DNA of 64,000 nucleotides, from NCBI GenBank assembly GCA_030457765.1, contig JAKDUK010000007.1, positions 1 through 64,000 on the forward strand. Direction: 5' to 3'. The position numbers were made by a program, and so were the translations under genes. Every line of letters begins with the position of its first letter. Position 1 is the first letter of the stretch. The notes under the pieces are model-generated. The model was not told where the DNA came from and did not search any database. It saw nothing but the letters and a program-made list of their open reading frames with translations. This document shows, piece by piece, positions 49,020-57,109 of the stretch. The stretch comes from Marinobacter sp. (GTDB lineage Bacteria; Pseudomonadota; Gammaproteobacteria; Pseudomonadales; Oleiphilaceae).

Positions 49020-50465
49020 ATGATGAGTGCTTCCGCAGATCTACGCAATGCCAGCAATAGCGTAGAAAAATCACTGTCATCCGAGGCTTTGAATAGCCCG
49101 GTGGCTATTCCTCCTATGCCCGATTACAATGGGCGCTTACTGGCATATACAGCCACAACCGCCATTATTATTGCAGGCGTGTTACAAGGTGCGTTTCAGC
49201 AGTGGCACCTTTGGCTGATTGGCGGCGCGCTAAGCTGGCCCCACATTGCGCACCTGCTTACCCGGCGAACGTTCCTGAAACATTCCCCTCGCATTCGCCA
49301 AAAAATGCTTATAGCCGATTGCGTCATTGGCGGTGGTTTCATTGGCTGCATTGGACTGGTTGCTATTCCATCTGCCTCTGTTGCTCTTATGCTTATATTC
49401 AGTGCGCTGATCATTGGTGGTATTCGACAATTTCTGATCGGGTGTGGCTTCATGATGGCATCCATCGTCGCCTTCTTCGCCATCAACGGCCCGGCCGAAT
49501 CGTTTCAGTCGCCACTACTCACCAGCATTCTGTCTATATTGGCCACCGGACTTTATATCTGTGTAACAGCGTTTTATTCACATCAACAAGCACGTGCTTT
49601 AATGCTGGCAAAAACCCAGATACAAAACCAGCGCGAACAATCCATTGCGCTTTCCCACAAATTATCAAAATACCTTTCCCCTCAGGTTTGGCAATCCATA
49701 TTTACGGGTGAGCGAGACGTTCGCCTTGAAACCCAACGCAAAAAACTCGCCGTTTTTTTCTCGGACATAAAAGGCTTTACAGAACTTTCGGAAGAAATGG
49801 AGCCAGAGGCGCTCACTGAACTGTTAAACCACTACTTTAACGGGATGTCTGAGGTGGCTCTCAGGTATGGCGGCACTATCGACAAGTTTGTAGGCGACTC
49901 CATCATGGTATTTTTTGGCGACCCCACAAGCCGAGGTCAACGGGAAGACGCCTTTGCCTGTGTCTCTATGGCCATCGATATGCGCAAGCACATGAAAATA
50001 ATGCGCCAAAAGTGGCGCAGCCAAGGCATTAAAACCCCACTCGAAATTCGCATGGGCATCAGTACCGGCTACACAACCGTGGGTAACTTTGGTGCTGAAA
50101 ACCGCATGGATTACACTATTATCGGTAAGGAAGTGAACCTTGCCAGCAGGCTGGAATCTCTCGCCGAGCCAGGCGAAATTCTCGTATCCTACGAAACCTT
50201 TTCATTGATCAAAGACCGGATCATGTGCCGCGACAAAGGCGAGATCACCGTAAAAGGCTTCGGCAGGCCGGTGCCTATTTATGAAGTGGTGGATTTTCGC
50301 AGAGATATGGGCCCTAACCGAAGCTTTATGGAACATGAACACAGCGGTTTTGCCATGTACCTGGATTCTGACAAAATCACAGAAAAGGAGCGCAAGAGCA
50401 TCCTGAGCGCTCTGGAAGATGCCACAGAGCGCCTACAGCGCGAAGAAGATAGCACTCGCGACTGA
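49020..50465 (+). CDS. cyaB: membrane class III adenylate cyclase with MASE2 domain (CyaB-like)
   Basis: A 481-residue enzyme. A MASE2 sensor region of about six helices (about residues 40-195; beginning NGRLLAYTATTAI, with SWPHIAHLLTRRT) precedes a class III cyclase domain (about 235-415). The metal-binding aspartates are in FFSDIKGFTELSEEM and FVGDSIMVFFGDP. The substrate/dimer segment is DYTIIGKEVNLASRLESLAEPGEILVSYE. In Pseudomonas aeruginosa CyaB supplies the cAMP for Vfr, which controls pili and virulence. No clear ribosome-binding site precedes the paired ATG start. The stop abuts the queF stop with no gap. A perfect CRP/Vfr site occurs about 5.4 kb away. Confidence 0.88.
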   Translation: MMSASADLRNASNSVEKSLSSEALNSPVAIPPMPDYNGRLLAYTATTAIIIAGVLQGAFQQWHLWLIGGALSWPHIAHLLTRRTFLKHSPRIRQKMLIADCVIGGGFIGCIGLVAIPSASVALMLIFSALIIGGIRQFLIGCGFMMASIVAFFAINGPAESFQSPLLTSILSILATGLYICVTAFYSHQQARALMLAKTQIQNQREQSIALSHKLSKYLSPQVWQSIFTGERDVRLETQRKKLAVFFSDIKGFTELSEEMEPEALTELLNHYFNGMSEVALRYGGTIDKFVGDSIMVFFGDPTSRGQREDAFACVSMAIDMRKHMKIMRQKWRSQGIKTPLEIRMGISTGYTTVGNFGAENRMDYTIIGKEVNLASRLESLAEPGEILVSYETFSLIKDRIMCRDKGEITVKGFGRPVPIYEVVDFRRDMGPNRSFMEHEHSGFAMYLDSDKITEKERKSILSALEDATERLQREEDSTRD

Positions 50466-51284
50466 TTACTGTCGCATTAACCTGGGGCCTACCTGTTCTT
50501 CTGGTTCGGTGCTACGCCATGGGTTGATATCCAGGCCACCACGGCGGGTATACCTGGCACAGACGGTTAAACTCTGAGGTTTGCAGCGATGCAGTATGTC
50601 GGTGAACACGGTTTCTACACAGTGCTCGTGAAAATCCTCTTTCTGCCGAAAACTTACGATGTACCGCAACAACCCAGCACGGTTTATGGCCGCCCCCGTG
50701 TAGCTGATTAGCACCGAGCCCCAATCTGGCTGGCCTGTTACCGGGCAGTTGCTCTTCAACAAGTGCGAGCAAAGCTTTTCAGTAACCACTGGCCCCTGGG
50801 CAGAAAGCGACTCAGGTGCGTAGCTATACACCACATCGTCAACTGCCTCGTTATCAACCAGCTCGTAACCTACCGGGCGCCCTGCTGCTGTGCCTGAATC
50901 GTCCACACTTAGAAACCGAACATTCACAGCCGCACCGCAAACACTGGATAAATCATTTTTTACGGCTTCAACTACCTGATCAGCAGACGAAAACACGGTT
51001 TGATTCAGAGAGTTCAAATAAAGTTTGAGCGACTTGGACTCTACAAGAGACGGCGAGGCTGCCGGAAAACGAATTTCGGCCCATGCCAAATCCGGAATGC
51101 CATCTGGACGCAGCCATGAGATCTCCCAGGCTTGCCAAAGATCGCCGCCAAACCAGGGCCAACGCCCGTCTTCCAGACCAATACGGCGGCGATTTTCCTC
51201 CCTGGCTACCGGGAAAAGTAAAGCAGGATCGTAGCGATCCGGGTAATCACTGCTTTTGCCAAGCGGCGCGTTATCAAGAGCCAT
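50466..51284 (-). CDS. queF: NADPH-dependent 7-cyano-7-deazaguanine reductase QueF
   Basis: A 272-residue long-form (YqfD/E. coli-type) QueF that reduces preQ0 to preQ1, the base that Tgt inserts into tRNA. The catalytic cysteine is C180 in KSNCPVTGQPDW, with D187 following. The substrate-binding glutamate region VESKSLKLYLNS and HEHCVETVFTD are present. It lies at a locus separate from tgt-queA (15 kb away). It converges on cyaB with no intergenic space and no visible terminator. Confidence 0.95.
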   Translation of the reverse strand: MALDNAPLGKSSDYPDRYDPALLFPVAREENRRRIGLEDGRWPWFGGDLWQAWEISWLRPDGIPDLAWAEIRFPAASPSLVESKSLKLYLNSLNQTVFSSADQVVEAVKNDLSSVCGAAVNVRFLSVDDSGTAAGRPVGYELVDNEAVDDVVYSYAPESLSAQGPVVTEKLCSHLLKSNCPVTGQPDWGSVLISYTGAAINRAGLLRYIVSFRQKEDFHEHCVETVFTDILHRCKPQSLTVCARYTRRGGLDINPWRSTEPEEQVGPRLMRQ

Positions 51285-51326
51285 AAAATTTCCTGAACAT
51301 CAATATATCTGAAAACAGACGTAACC

Positions 51327-52100
51327 TCAGTGCCGTATGCCCTTTCCCCGGGCCAGCAACTTAAGCGCGATAAACGAAAATACCGCAATAAACACCAAAA
51401 TCATTCCGAGGGATACAAATGGGTTTACATCCGAAACGCCGAGTATGCCAAACCGGAAACCATTCACCATATACAGGATGGGGTTAACCATAGACACGCC
51501 CTGCCAGAAATCCGGCAACAGATCGATACTGTAGAACACCCCGCCGAGGTACGTGAGGGGTGTGAGTACGAAGGTGGGCACTATGGAAACATCGTCAAAC
51601 TTGGTGGCCAGCAGCGCATTAATGAAACCACCAACCGCAAACAATGCAGAGGTTAAAAACACCGTTACCACAACCATCGGCAGATTATGGATTTGCAGTT
51701 GCGTAAACGCCAGCGATAAAACAGTGACAATAAGACCAATACCAAGGCCTCGCGCCATGCCGCCGGTTACGTAGCCGGCCAATATAATCCAGTTAGGCAC
51801 AGGCGACACCAGTAGTTCTTCCACGCTACGCTGCCACTTCATGGAAAAAAACGAAGACACCACATTGGCATAAGAACTGGTAATGACAGCCATCATAATC
51901 AACCCTGGCACAATGAAGGCCATGTAGTCGAAACCGCCCATATCGCCAATTCTTGAGCCGATCAAATTGCCAAAAATAATAAAATAGAGGGTCATGGTTA
52001 CAGCAGGTGGTAACAATGTTTGTGGCCATATACGTGTAAACCGGCGAATTTCACGCAACACAATTGTTTTATACGCCGTCAACATCGCCTGAGCGTTCAT
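51327..52100 (-). CDS. ABC-2 type transporter permease (YadH-like)
   Basis: A 257-residue inner-membrane protein with six predicted helices. It resembles YadH: KTIVLREIRRFTRIWPQTLLPP, a YFIIFGNLIG segment and TYLGGVFYSIDLLPDFWQ, with the ABC-2 signature around FVIVPGLIMMAV-like residues (FIVPGLIMMAVI). These exporters move lipids, polysaccharides or drugs; the substrate is unknown. Its start overlaps the ATPase gene by 4 nt, so the two form a single export unit. Confidence 0.9.
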   Translation of the reverse strand: MNAQAMLTAYKTIVLREIRRFTRIWPQTLLPPAVTMTLYFIIFGNLIGSRIGDMGGFDYMAFIVPGLIMMAVITSSYANVVSSFFSMKWQRSVEELLVSPVPNWIILAGYVTGGMARGLGIGLIVTVLSLAFTQLQIHNLPMVVVTVFLTSALFAVGGFINALLATKFDDVSIVPTFVLTPLTYLGGVFYSIDLLPDFWQGVSMVNPILYMVNGFRFGILGVSDVNPFVSLGMILVFIAVFSFIALKLLARGKGIRH

Positions 52101-53047
52101 GGTGTGGCCTCCGTGTCCAGCTCCGACTCGGCGGCATTGTGCTCTACCATACGGATAAACAGCTCTTCCAGCCGGTTCGCTTTGGTGCGCATACTGACCA
52201 CTTTAATCCCCTGCCGCTGTAGCTGAATGAATACCTCATTCAATGACTGGCCTTTTTCAACATCTATTTCCAGCACACCTTCATCACCCAGCCTGCTGGC
52301 AAATCCGTCCAGTTTCGGGGCTTTATCCAAAACCGTCTCGGCATCTAGCAAAAACGTCTCAAGGCTAAGCTGCTGCAGCAATTCGCGCTTGCTGGTGTTC
52401 CGGATAATACGGCCATGATCAATAATGGCGATATTCCGGCACAGGGCTTCTGCTTCTTCCAAATAGTGAGTCGTAAGAATAATGGTGGTGCCCTGGCGGT
52501 TCATTTCTTCAAGAAATGACCACATAGAGCGCCTCAGCTCTATGTCCACACCTGCCGTGGGCTCATCCAGAATCAGCAGCTTTGGTTCATGCACCAGAGC
52601 TCGCGCAATCATCAGCCTGCGCTTCATGCCGCCAGATAACATACGCGCCGGCGTGTTGCGCTTATCCCAAAGACCGAGTTTTTTTAAGTACTTCTCAGCA
52701 GACACGGCTGCTTTTTTCAGCGGAATCCCGTAGTACCCAGCCTGAATAGTGACAATATCAAACACCTTCTCAAACTGGTTAAAGTTGAACTCTTGAGGCA
52801 CAACCCCCAAATGAAGCTTGGCATCGGAAAGATGGGTGTCTATATCGTAGCCAAATACCCTCAATTTGCCGGCAGACTTGGTTACCAGGGAACATACAAT
52901 GCCCAGCGTGGTCGATTTGCCGGCCCCGTTCGGGCCCAGCAAGGCAAAGAAATCCCCCTGTGCCACGTGAAGGTCAATCCCCTTGAGGGCCTCAAAACCA
53001 CTGGCATAGGTTTTGGTGAGCCCTTCAATTTCCAAAGCATTGGTCAT
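52097..53047 (-). CDS. ABC transporter ATP-binding protein (YadG-like)
   Basis: A 316-residue ATPase: Walker A GPNGAGKST (about 38-46), signature LSGGMKRRL, Walker B LLILDEPTAGVD and switch histidine TTHYLEEAE. A C-terminal extension of about 90 residues after the cassette is typical of YadG and drug/lipid exporters. It is translationally coupled to the permease gene downstream. A candidate promoter lies in the 232-bp gap shared with the divergent lipoprotein gene, where TTATAA-type -10 sequences occur on both strands near 53195-53200. Confidence 0.92.
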   Translation of the reverse strand: MTNALEIEGLTKTYASGFEALKGIDLHVAQGDFFALLGPNGAGKSTTLGIVCSLVTKSAGKLRVFGYDIDTHLSDAKLHLGVVPQEFNFNQFEKVFDIVTIQAGYYGIPLKKAAVSAEKYLKKLGLWDKRNTPARMLSGGMKRRLMIARALVHEPKLLILDEPTAGVDIELRRSMWSFLEEMNRQGTTIILTTHYLEEAEALCRNIAIIDHGRIIRNTSKRELLQQLSLETFLLDAETVLDKAPKLDGFASRLGDEGVLEIDVEKGQSLNEVFIQLQRQGIKVVSMRTKANRLEELFIRMVEHNAAESELDTEATP

Positions 53048-53279
53048 AACAGGTTCCGGTTTGAAAAGCGTCGTTCTCAGAACAGTGATTTATTGAGGCG
53101 CTTTCGCCTTTTTCAAGGCTGACGCAAGGCAACGCCAACTCTGCGAAATTGGCAAACTGCGACAGGTATCCCGATATAGCTTGAGTCGGCTGCTTATAAT
53201 GCGATTACAACAATTTACAAACGGCCACTCATTATTATGTCTATGACACGGCCAAAACTCAGGGAATGAAAGACGAACC

Positions 53280-54428
53280 ATGGCTGCCGCTCACCTCGCT
53301 CGCCCCTCATTTACTCTGCCCCGCGCACTTATTACGGCGCTTTTTATCAGCCCGCTTCTTGCCGGATGTTTAGGCAGCGACAGTGATAATGCTGATAATG
53401 ACACAAACACCGGAACAGTTAACGGCCTGGGGGTAAGCGGCTTAACGTACCAAACCGCCAGCCAGTCAGGTAAAACGAACACCCAGGGTCACTTTCAGTA
53501 CTACCCTGGCGAAACCCTCAGCCTCTGGGTAGGCGATTTATTGATCGCAGATGGTGTACCTGCACAGGAATGGGTAACACCATTGGAGTTTTTCCCTGAT
53601 CTGCGGGCACAACTGCAGACCCCAATCGTTGATGCTGAGGGCCTTTCTACTCACACAGGTACTGAGGCAAGGCTTATTCGCAGTGTGCCACTGAGCAACC
53701 TTACTCGCTTTCTCATCAACCTGAACTGGACCGAAGGTGTGCGGGAAGGCAAAGGAATAGAGATCCGGGAGCGGGTTGTACGGCAATTAAATGCAGCGCT
53801 ACCCAAACTTACCAGCCCCATTGATTTCAACGTGAGTAAACTCTCGTTTGACGCAACCGGCGCTGACGCGTCGCCGGCTAACCAACTGCTTGCTGAAATT
53901 TGTTTCTACCCGGTTGGGGATGAGCTGTGCGAAGCACCCCCAACCGAAGCCGATATAGAAACCGCACCCGAGCGCCCGGAAAATGAAAACGACTGGAAAC
54001 CAGATATTGAATACAAGCAAGATTTACGGGCGAAAAAGCAGCGTATCATCCAGGCAGCTCGTTCCATGGACGAGGTGGATGCCGAAGATGCCGAGAATTA
54101 CCTTAAACGAGAACTAAAGAAGATTAAGACCATTATCGGTAACCGCTTCTATCTGGACAATCACATTGCCAGACACCCGGCAAGCGACAGCAGCAATAAA
54201 CAGATAAACATCCGACGCATTGGCGGTGGCATTGAGCTTTCAGGCCTGGAGGTCATCACCACCAGACCACAGGATGTGGTGGTGCATTCCTATAGCGAGC
54301 AAATGGCAGAAGTAGACTACTATGTAGATGGCCCGGCAGGCGGTGAGTCTGAGGTTGTTATGAGCTTCTCGCCCGAAAATACATACCGGTGGATAAAGAA
54401 AAATCTTCGGGTTGTTATTACCGACTGA
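53280..54428 (+). CDS. lipoprotein of unknown function (382 aa)
   Basis: I do not recognise a specific family. A signal sequence ends in an LLAGC lipobox (cysteine at about residue 30), followed by an acidic Asp/Asn linker. Next comes GLTYQTASQSGKTNTQGHFQYYPGE-type sequence (about 54-80), a pattern found in many proteobacterial surface lipoproteins with a small beta-domain. A helical middle (about 115-180) and a charged segment (about 225-300) follow. Two cysteines (ICFYPVGDELC) may form a disulfide. The ATG at 53280 is chosen by position; upstream GAATGAAAGACG gives only a weak ribosome-binding site. Its 3' end overlaps the convergent HD-GYP gene by 11 nt. Confidence 0.78.
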   Translation: MAAAHLARPSFTLPRALITALFISPLLAGCLGSDSDNADNDTNTGTVNGLGVSGLTYQTASQSGKTNTQGHFQYYPGETLSLWVGDLLIADGVPAQEWVTPLEFFPDLRAQLQTPIVDAEGLSTHTGTEARLIRSVPLSNLTRFLINLNWTEGVREGKGIEIRERVVRQLNAALPKLTSPIDFNVSKLSFDATGADASPANQLLAEICFYPVGDELCEAPPTEADIETAPERPENENDWKPDIEYKQDLRAKKQRIIQAARSMDEVDAEDAENYLKRELKKIKTIIGNRFYLDNHIARHPASDSSNKQINIRRIGGGIELSGLEVITTRPQDVVVHSYSEQMAEVDYYVDGPAGGESEVVMSFSPENTYRWIKKNLRVVITD

Positions 54429-55728
54429 CGAGCCAGCTAAGGTTCCAAAGTGAATCAGCGCCGGTTACATCGTAACTGGCCGGGTTCAACCCCTCGGTTC
54501 CATGCGCAAGACACTCCTTAATGGCGACTGTTTCTACTGTGGCGCGATTCTCGTTGTATTTTGCCAAATCGACAATCTTTGCCGCTTTCAATGGTGAGTG
54601 ATAACGGTCTGTCATCACCATCACACGTGGCCACAATCGGCGCTCAGGCGAGTGAGAAACCACAACGCCACGCTGACCGTCTGTTAACTCAACAAGACTG
54701 CCTGTGGGGTAAATGCCAATCGCACGGATAAAGCCTTCAACCAAATCGTCTTGAAATTCAATATTTCGCATATCGTAAAGCAGCGTGACGGCTTTCGCAG
54801 GTGTCATAGGCTCTGCCAAACTTTCTCTTGGCTCAATAAGCGATTCAAAGAACTCCGCAAGCCCTGCAATCTTAGCCAGCAAAGGGATTCTGTCGCCACG
54901 GATACCTTCCGGAAAACCAGAGCCGTTATGACGCTCACGGTGTCCCTGCACCACACTCAGCACCGCCCGTGAAAGCCCGCTGTCTTCCAGTAGAGCCATA
55001 CCTTTAACAACATACGTACGGTAAAGCGCATATTCTTCCGGGCCTAGCTGCCCTTCTCGGCTGAGCAAGTCTTCAGATAACTGTATTTTGCCAACCTGTG
55101 ATAACAAACACCCCAAACCAAGATGGTTCAGTAGCCCTTCATTCAGCCCCAGTTGCCGACCACACACAATGGCCCAAACCGATGTGTTCAGGGCATGCTG
55201 GTATATATGGTTATCGTGCTGTTGAGTGCGACTCAGCCATAACAATGCATCTGGTTGGCGAACAACACTACTCACCATTTTACTGATAACAGCAGCCACA
55301 GGTCGCAGGTCCCGAGCCTCTTGAGTGGAGACCGCGGCGTAAAGTTGTTCAAGTGCAACGCCCGCATCTTCAAACAGGCGCTTTGATAGCTTTAATTCCC
55401 GCTTCAGGGTCGTAACGGCTGTGTAGGTTACCGGCTCTCGTATATTAAGTGGAGGAAGGCGAAGTTCTTCCCGGCCTTCTCCTTTGTGCCGGCCCCTGGC
55501 TCCAAATGCTGGCCGAACGACTTTGGAGAGCGCAACGGCATCCCGAGTTTCCGCAATATCCACAGACACCCACTTACAGTGTGAGACAAGTGCACGGACA
55601 TCGCTCTGGGAACGAATGTGAAAACCTTGAACGGGGAATGGCGTTTGATGCCACGGTCGATCCAGGTCAGACACAAACATGCCAACCTCCAGATCGTGCA
55701 CCGCTATTTTTTTCTGACTAACGCCCAC
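54418..55728 (-). CDS. HD-GYP domain protein with degenerate active site
   Basis: A 436-residue cytoplasmic protein. An N-terminal DUF3391 domain (about 5-60; KIAVHDLEVGMFVSDLDRPW) precedes an HD-GYP-like domain (about 165-365). Key residues have drifted: the HD pair of the HDIGK motif reads SQVGK (S210, Q211). The HHE-x-DG-x-GYP motif reads HRERHNGSGFP (263-273), with GYP changed to GFP and D to N. H178 remains. It is therefore unlikely to be an active c-di-GMP phosphodiesterase. I use the GTG at 55728 with AGGAG upstream; an ATG 13 codons earlier (55767) lacks a ribosome-binding site. A perfect CRP/Vfr site lies about 145 bp upstream. Confidence 0.85.
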   Translation of the reverse strand: MGVSQKKIAVHDLEVGMFVSDLDRPWHQTPFPVQGFHIRSQSDVRALVSHCKWVSVDIAETRDAVALSKVVRPAFGARGRHKGEGREELRLPPLNIREPVTYTAVTTLKRELKLSKRLFEDAGVALEQLYAAVSTQEARDLRPVAAVISKMVSSVVRQPDALLWLSRTQQHDNHIYQHALNTSVWAIVCGRQLGLNEGLLNHLGLGCLLSQVGKIQLSEDLLSREGQLGPEEYALYRTYVVKGMALLEDSGLSRAVLSVVQGHRERHNGSGFPEGIRGDRIPLLAKIAGLAEFFESLIEPRESLAEPMTPAKAVTLLYDMRNIEFQDDLVEGFIRAIGIYPTGSLVELTDGQRGVVVSHSPERRLWPRVMVMTDRYHSPLKAAKIVDLAKYNENRATVETVAIKECLAHGTEGLNPASYDVTGADSLWNLSWLVSR

Positions 55729-55762
55729 TATTCGCTCCTGAATAGATATTTTTTTAATGGAT

Positions 55763-55778
55763 ACCATTCTTGAATGGT
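55763..55778. repeat. 16-bp inverted repeat upstream of the HD-GYP gene
   Basis: ACCATTC (55763-55769) and GAATGGT (55772-55778) form perfect arms around a 2-nt centre. The element lies in the leader or promoter of the HD-GYP gene, next to a candidate -35/-10 pair (TTGAAC at 55808-55813, TATTTC at 55784-55789). It could be an operator for an unknown dimeric regulator. Confidence 0.45.
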
Positions 55779-55872
55779 AGCCAGAAATAGTCCATTACAA
55801 TTTGGTAGTTCAACGTAACAGCAGCAAGACAAACCGTAACAACACCCTTCAGCAAGAAACAACTTGTAGCAA

Positions 55873-55888
55873 TGTGATCACCATCACA
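55873..55888. promoter_or_regulatory. perfect CRP/Vfr consensus site
   Basis: TGTGATCACCATCACA is an exact TGTGA-N6-TCACA palindrome. It sits between the stop of the lipoprotein gene at 55894 and the start of the HD-GYP gene (55728), so the latter is the only obvious target. It is about 100 bp before the candidate promoter start, farther than the classic -61.5 position. Confidence 0.7.
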
Positions 55889-55893
55889 CCTCA

Positions 55894-56505
55894 TTAGTCT
55901 GCATTACATACAGCACGGTCAAATTTTGGTGGACGAGCATTCAGACTGCCGCGCAGCGCTTTGCGGCTGTATACGGTGTAAGGCACAATTGATGCACGAA
56001 TATAATCAACATTCACCTCATCTTCGCCTTCGCCTTTAACCGCAGAAACCGGCTGGCAGGCTACCAGCAATTCCAGCCGACCCGATATATCTGCGATGCG
56101 CGCCTCAGAATCTGAGGGATTAATCATTATGCATGCATCGCTGACACTGACCGGCTGACCACTCTGGGCTAACCGGTCCGAGCCGCTTTTTCCACAGGCA
56201 CGAATACCCTCGCCGCATGCTCCCGCCTGAGCGTGGCTGCTGTCATATAATCGCCATGACCGATCACTGCATTGGGTTTCGAGAGTTAAAGGTGTGGCGC
56301 GATCGGACAAAAACCACCAGGAAGGGTATTCAGCGCTGTGCCAAGACAGCCGAATGGTTCTCGGCTCGTTTTCTGAATTCTCGGCAGGAAACATAGCGTA
56401 ATGGGAGTAGTAAGTTGCACAACCAGACAGCGCCATCAGTGTTGCAGCAACAGCCAACAGGCGTGTAACGCTCTTACAGGCTCTATAGAATCTGAAATCA
56501 GTCAT
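55894..56505 (-). CDS. lipoprotein of unknown function (203 aa)
   Basis: Not recognised. The signal sequence ends with an LSGC lipobox (cysteine near residue 29), followed by an aromatic start (ATYYSHYAMF). The mature part has a CGEGIRACG segment and three further cysteines (SDACIM, LVACQP, RAVCNAD), so disulfides are likely. The remainder is beta-rich. The start at 56505 has a GAGAG ribosome-binding site; the open frame extends 15 codons upstream without support. It lies between the PilZ gene (78 bp upstream, same strand) and the HD-GYP gene, so the three may be a loose signalling group, but nothing in the sequence shows interaction. Confidence 0.75.
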   Translation of the reverse strand: MTDFRFYRACKSVTRLLAVAATLMALSGCATYYSHYAMFPAENSENEPRTIRLSWHSAEYPSWWFLSDRATPLTLETQCSDRSWRLYDSSHAQAGACGEGIRACGKSGSDRLAQSGQPVSVSDACIMINPSDSEARIADISGRLELLVACQPVSAVKGEGEDEVNVDYIRASIVPYTVYSRKALRGSLNARPPKFDRAVCNAD

Positions 56506-56583
56506 GAGTCTCTCGTTGTTCCTTAACGACAATCTCACTGGAGGACGCATATTATCCGTGGGAAAGCGCTGAAAATATGCCTG

Positions 56584-56862
56584 TCAGTTATCACTCTCGT
56601 CAAATTGCAGACCATAACCATCATTGGTTATACGAACTACAACCATATCCAGTACTGGCGCTGGCACGGGCAAGCCCTGCACCTGAACCTTAACGGTGTC
56701 CCCCATTTCAGGGGTAAAAGGCTCATTATCTACCACAACGAACACGCCACCATCGGATATATCCCGAGTAGAGAACACAAATTCTCCCAGCTGTTCGTGA
56801 TTCACCTTTACCTTGGCACTCATCGCTGTGCGACAGTGCTCTCTGCGATCATCTACACCCAT
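56584..56862 (-). CDS. single-domain PilZ protein
   Basis: A 92-residue cytoplasmic protein consisting of a PilZ domain only. The two c-di-GMP-binding motifs are present: R-x3-R as RREHCR near residues 6-11 and D-x-S-x2-G as DISDGG near residues 34-39. The rest is an alternating beta-barrel (GDTVKVQVQG, VVVRITNDGYGLQFDE). It should therefore bind c-di-GMP and act as a small effector or adaptor. It is encoded near a degenerate HD-GYP gene and 9 kb from the flagellar cluster; its target is unknown. Confidence 0.88.
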   Translation of the reverse strand: MGVDDRREHCRTAMSAKVKVNHEQLGEFVFSTRDISDGGVFVVVDNEPFTPEMGDTVKVQVQGLPVPAPVLDMVVVRITNDGYGLQFDESDN

Positions 56863-56984
56863 CTGCGACGCCTACTGCTTTACTAAATTATATAGTAGAT
56901 TAACGTGTATGCTTGCGGATTATATCGTTTAAATCACATTAAACAGAGTAACACTATTTTAAAAGAAGTACGCCAAAGGGAATA

Positions 56985-57017
56985 TTGACTTTACGCGTAA
57001 CACAAATGAGAATGGTT
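56985..57017 (+). promoter_or_regulatory. candidate promoter with Fur-like box before the iron-binding protein gene
   Basis: TTGACT (-35, 56985-56990), 17 bp, then GAGAAT (-10, 57008-57013). AAATGAGAATGGTT (57004-57017) covers the -10 and resembles the central part of the Fur box (about 11 of 19 positions match). Location and downstream gene fit iron repression; the match itself is only moderate. Confidence 0.45.
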
Positions 57018-57109
57018 GGCGTTTTTAGGCGTTTGTGACTCTCAATCAGTGCCTAGTCAGCATCCAGTCACAGGCGCGCACCTCACCAGAATCCTCTAAG
57101 GACGGCACC

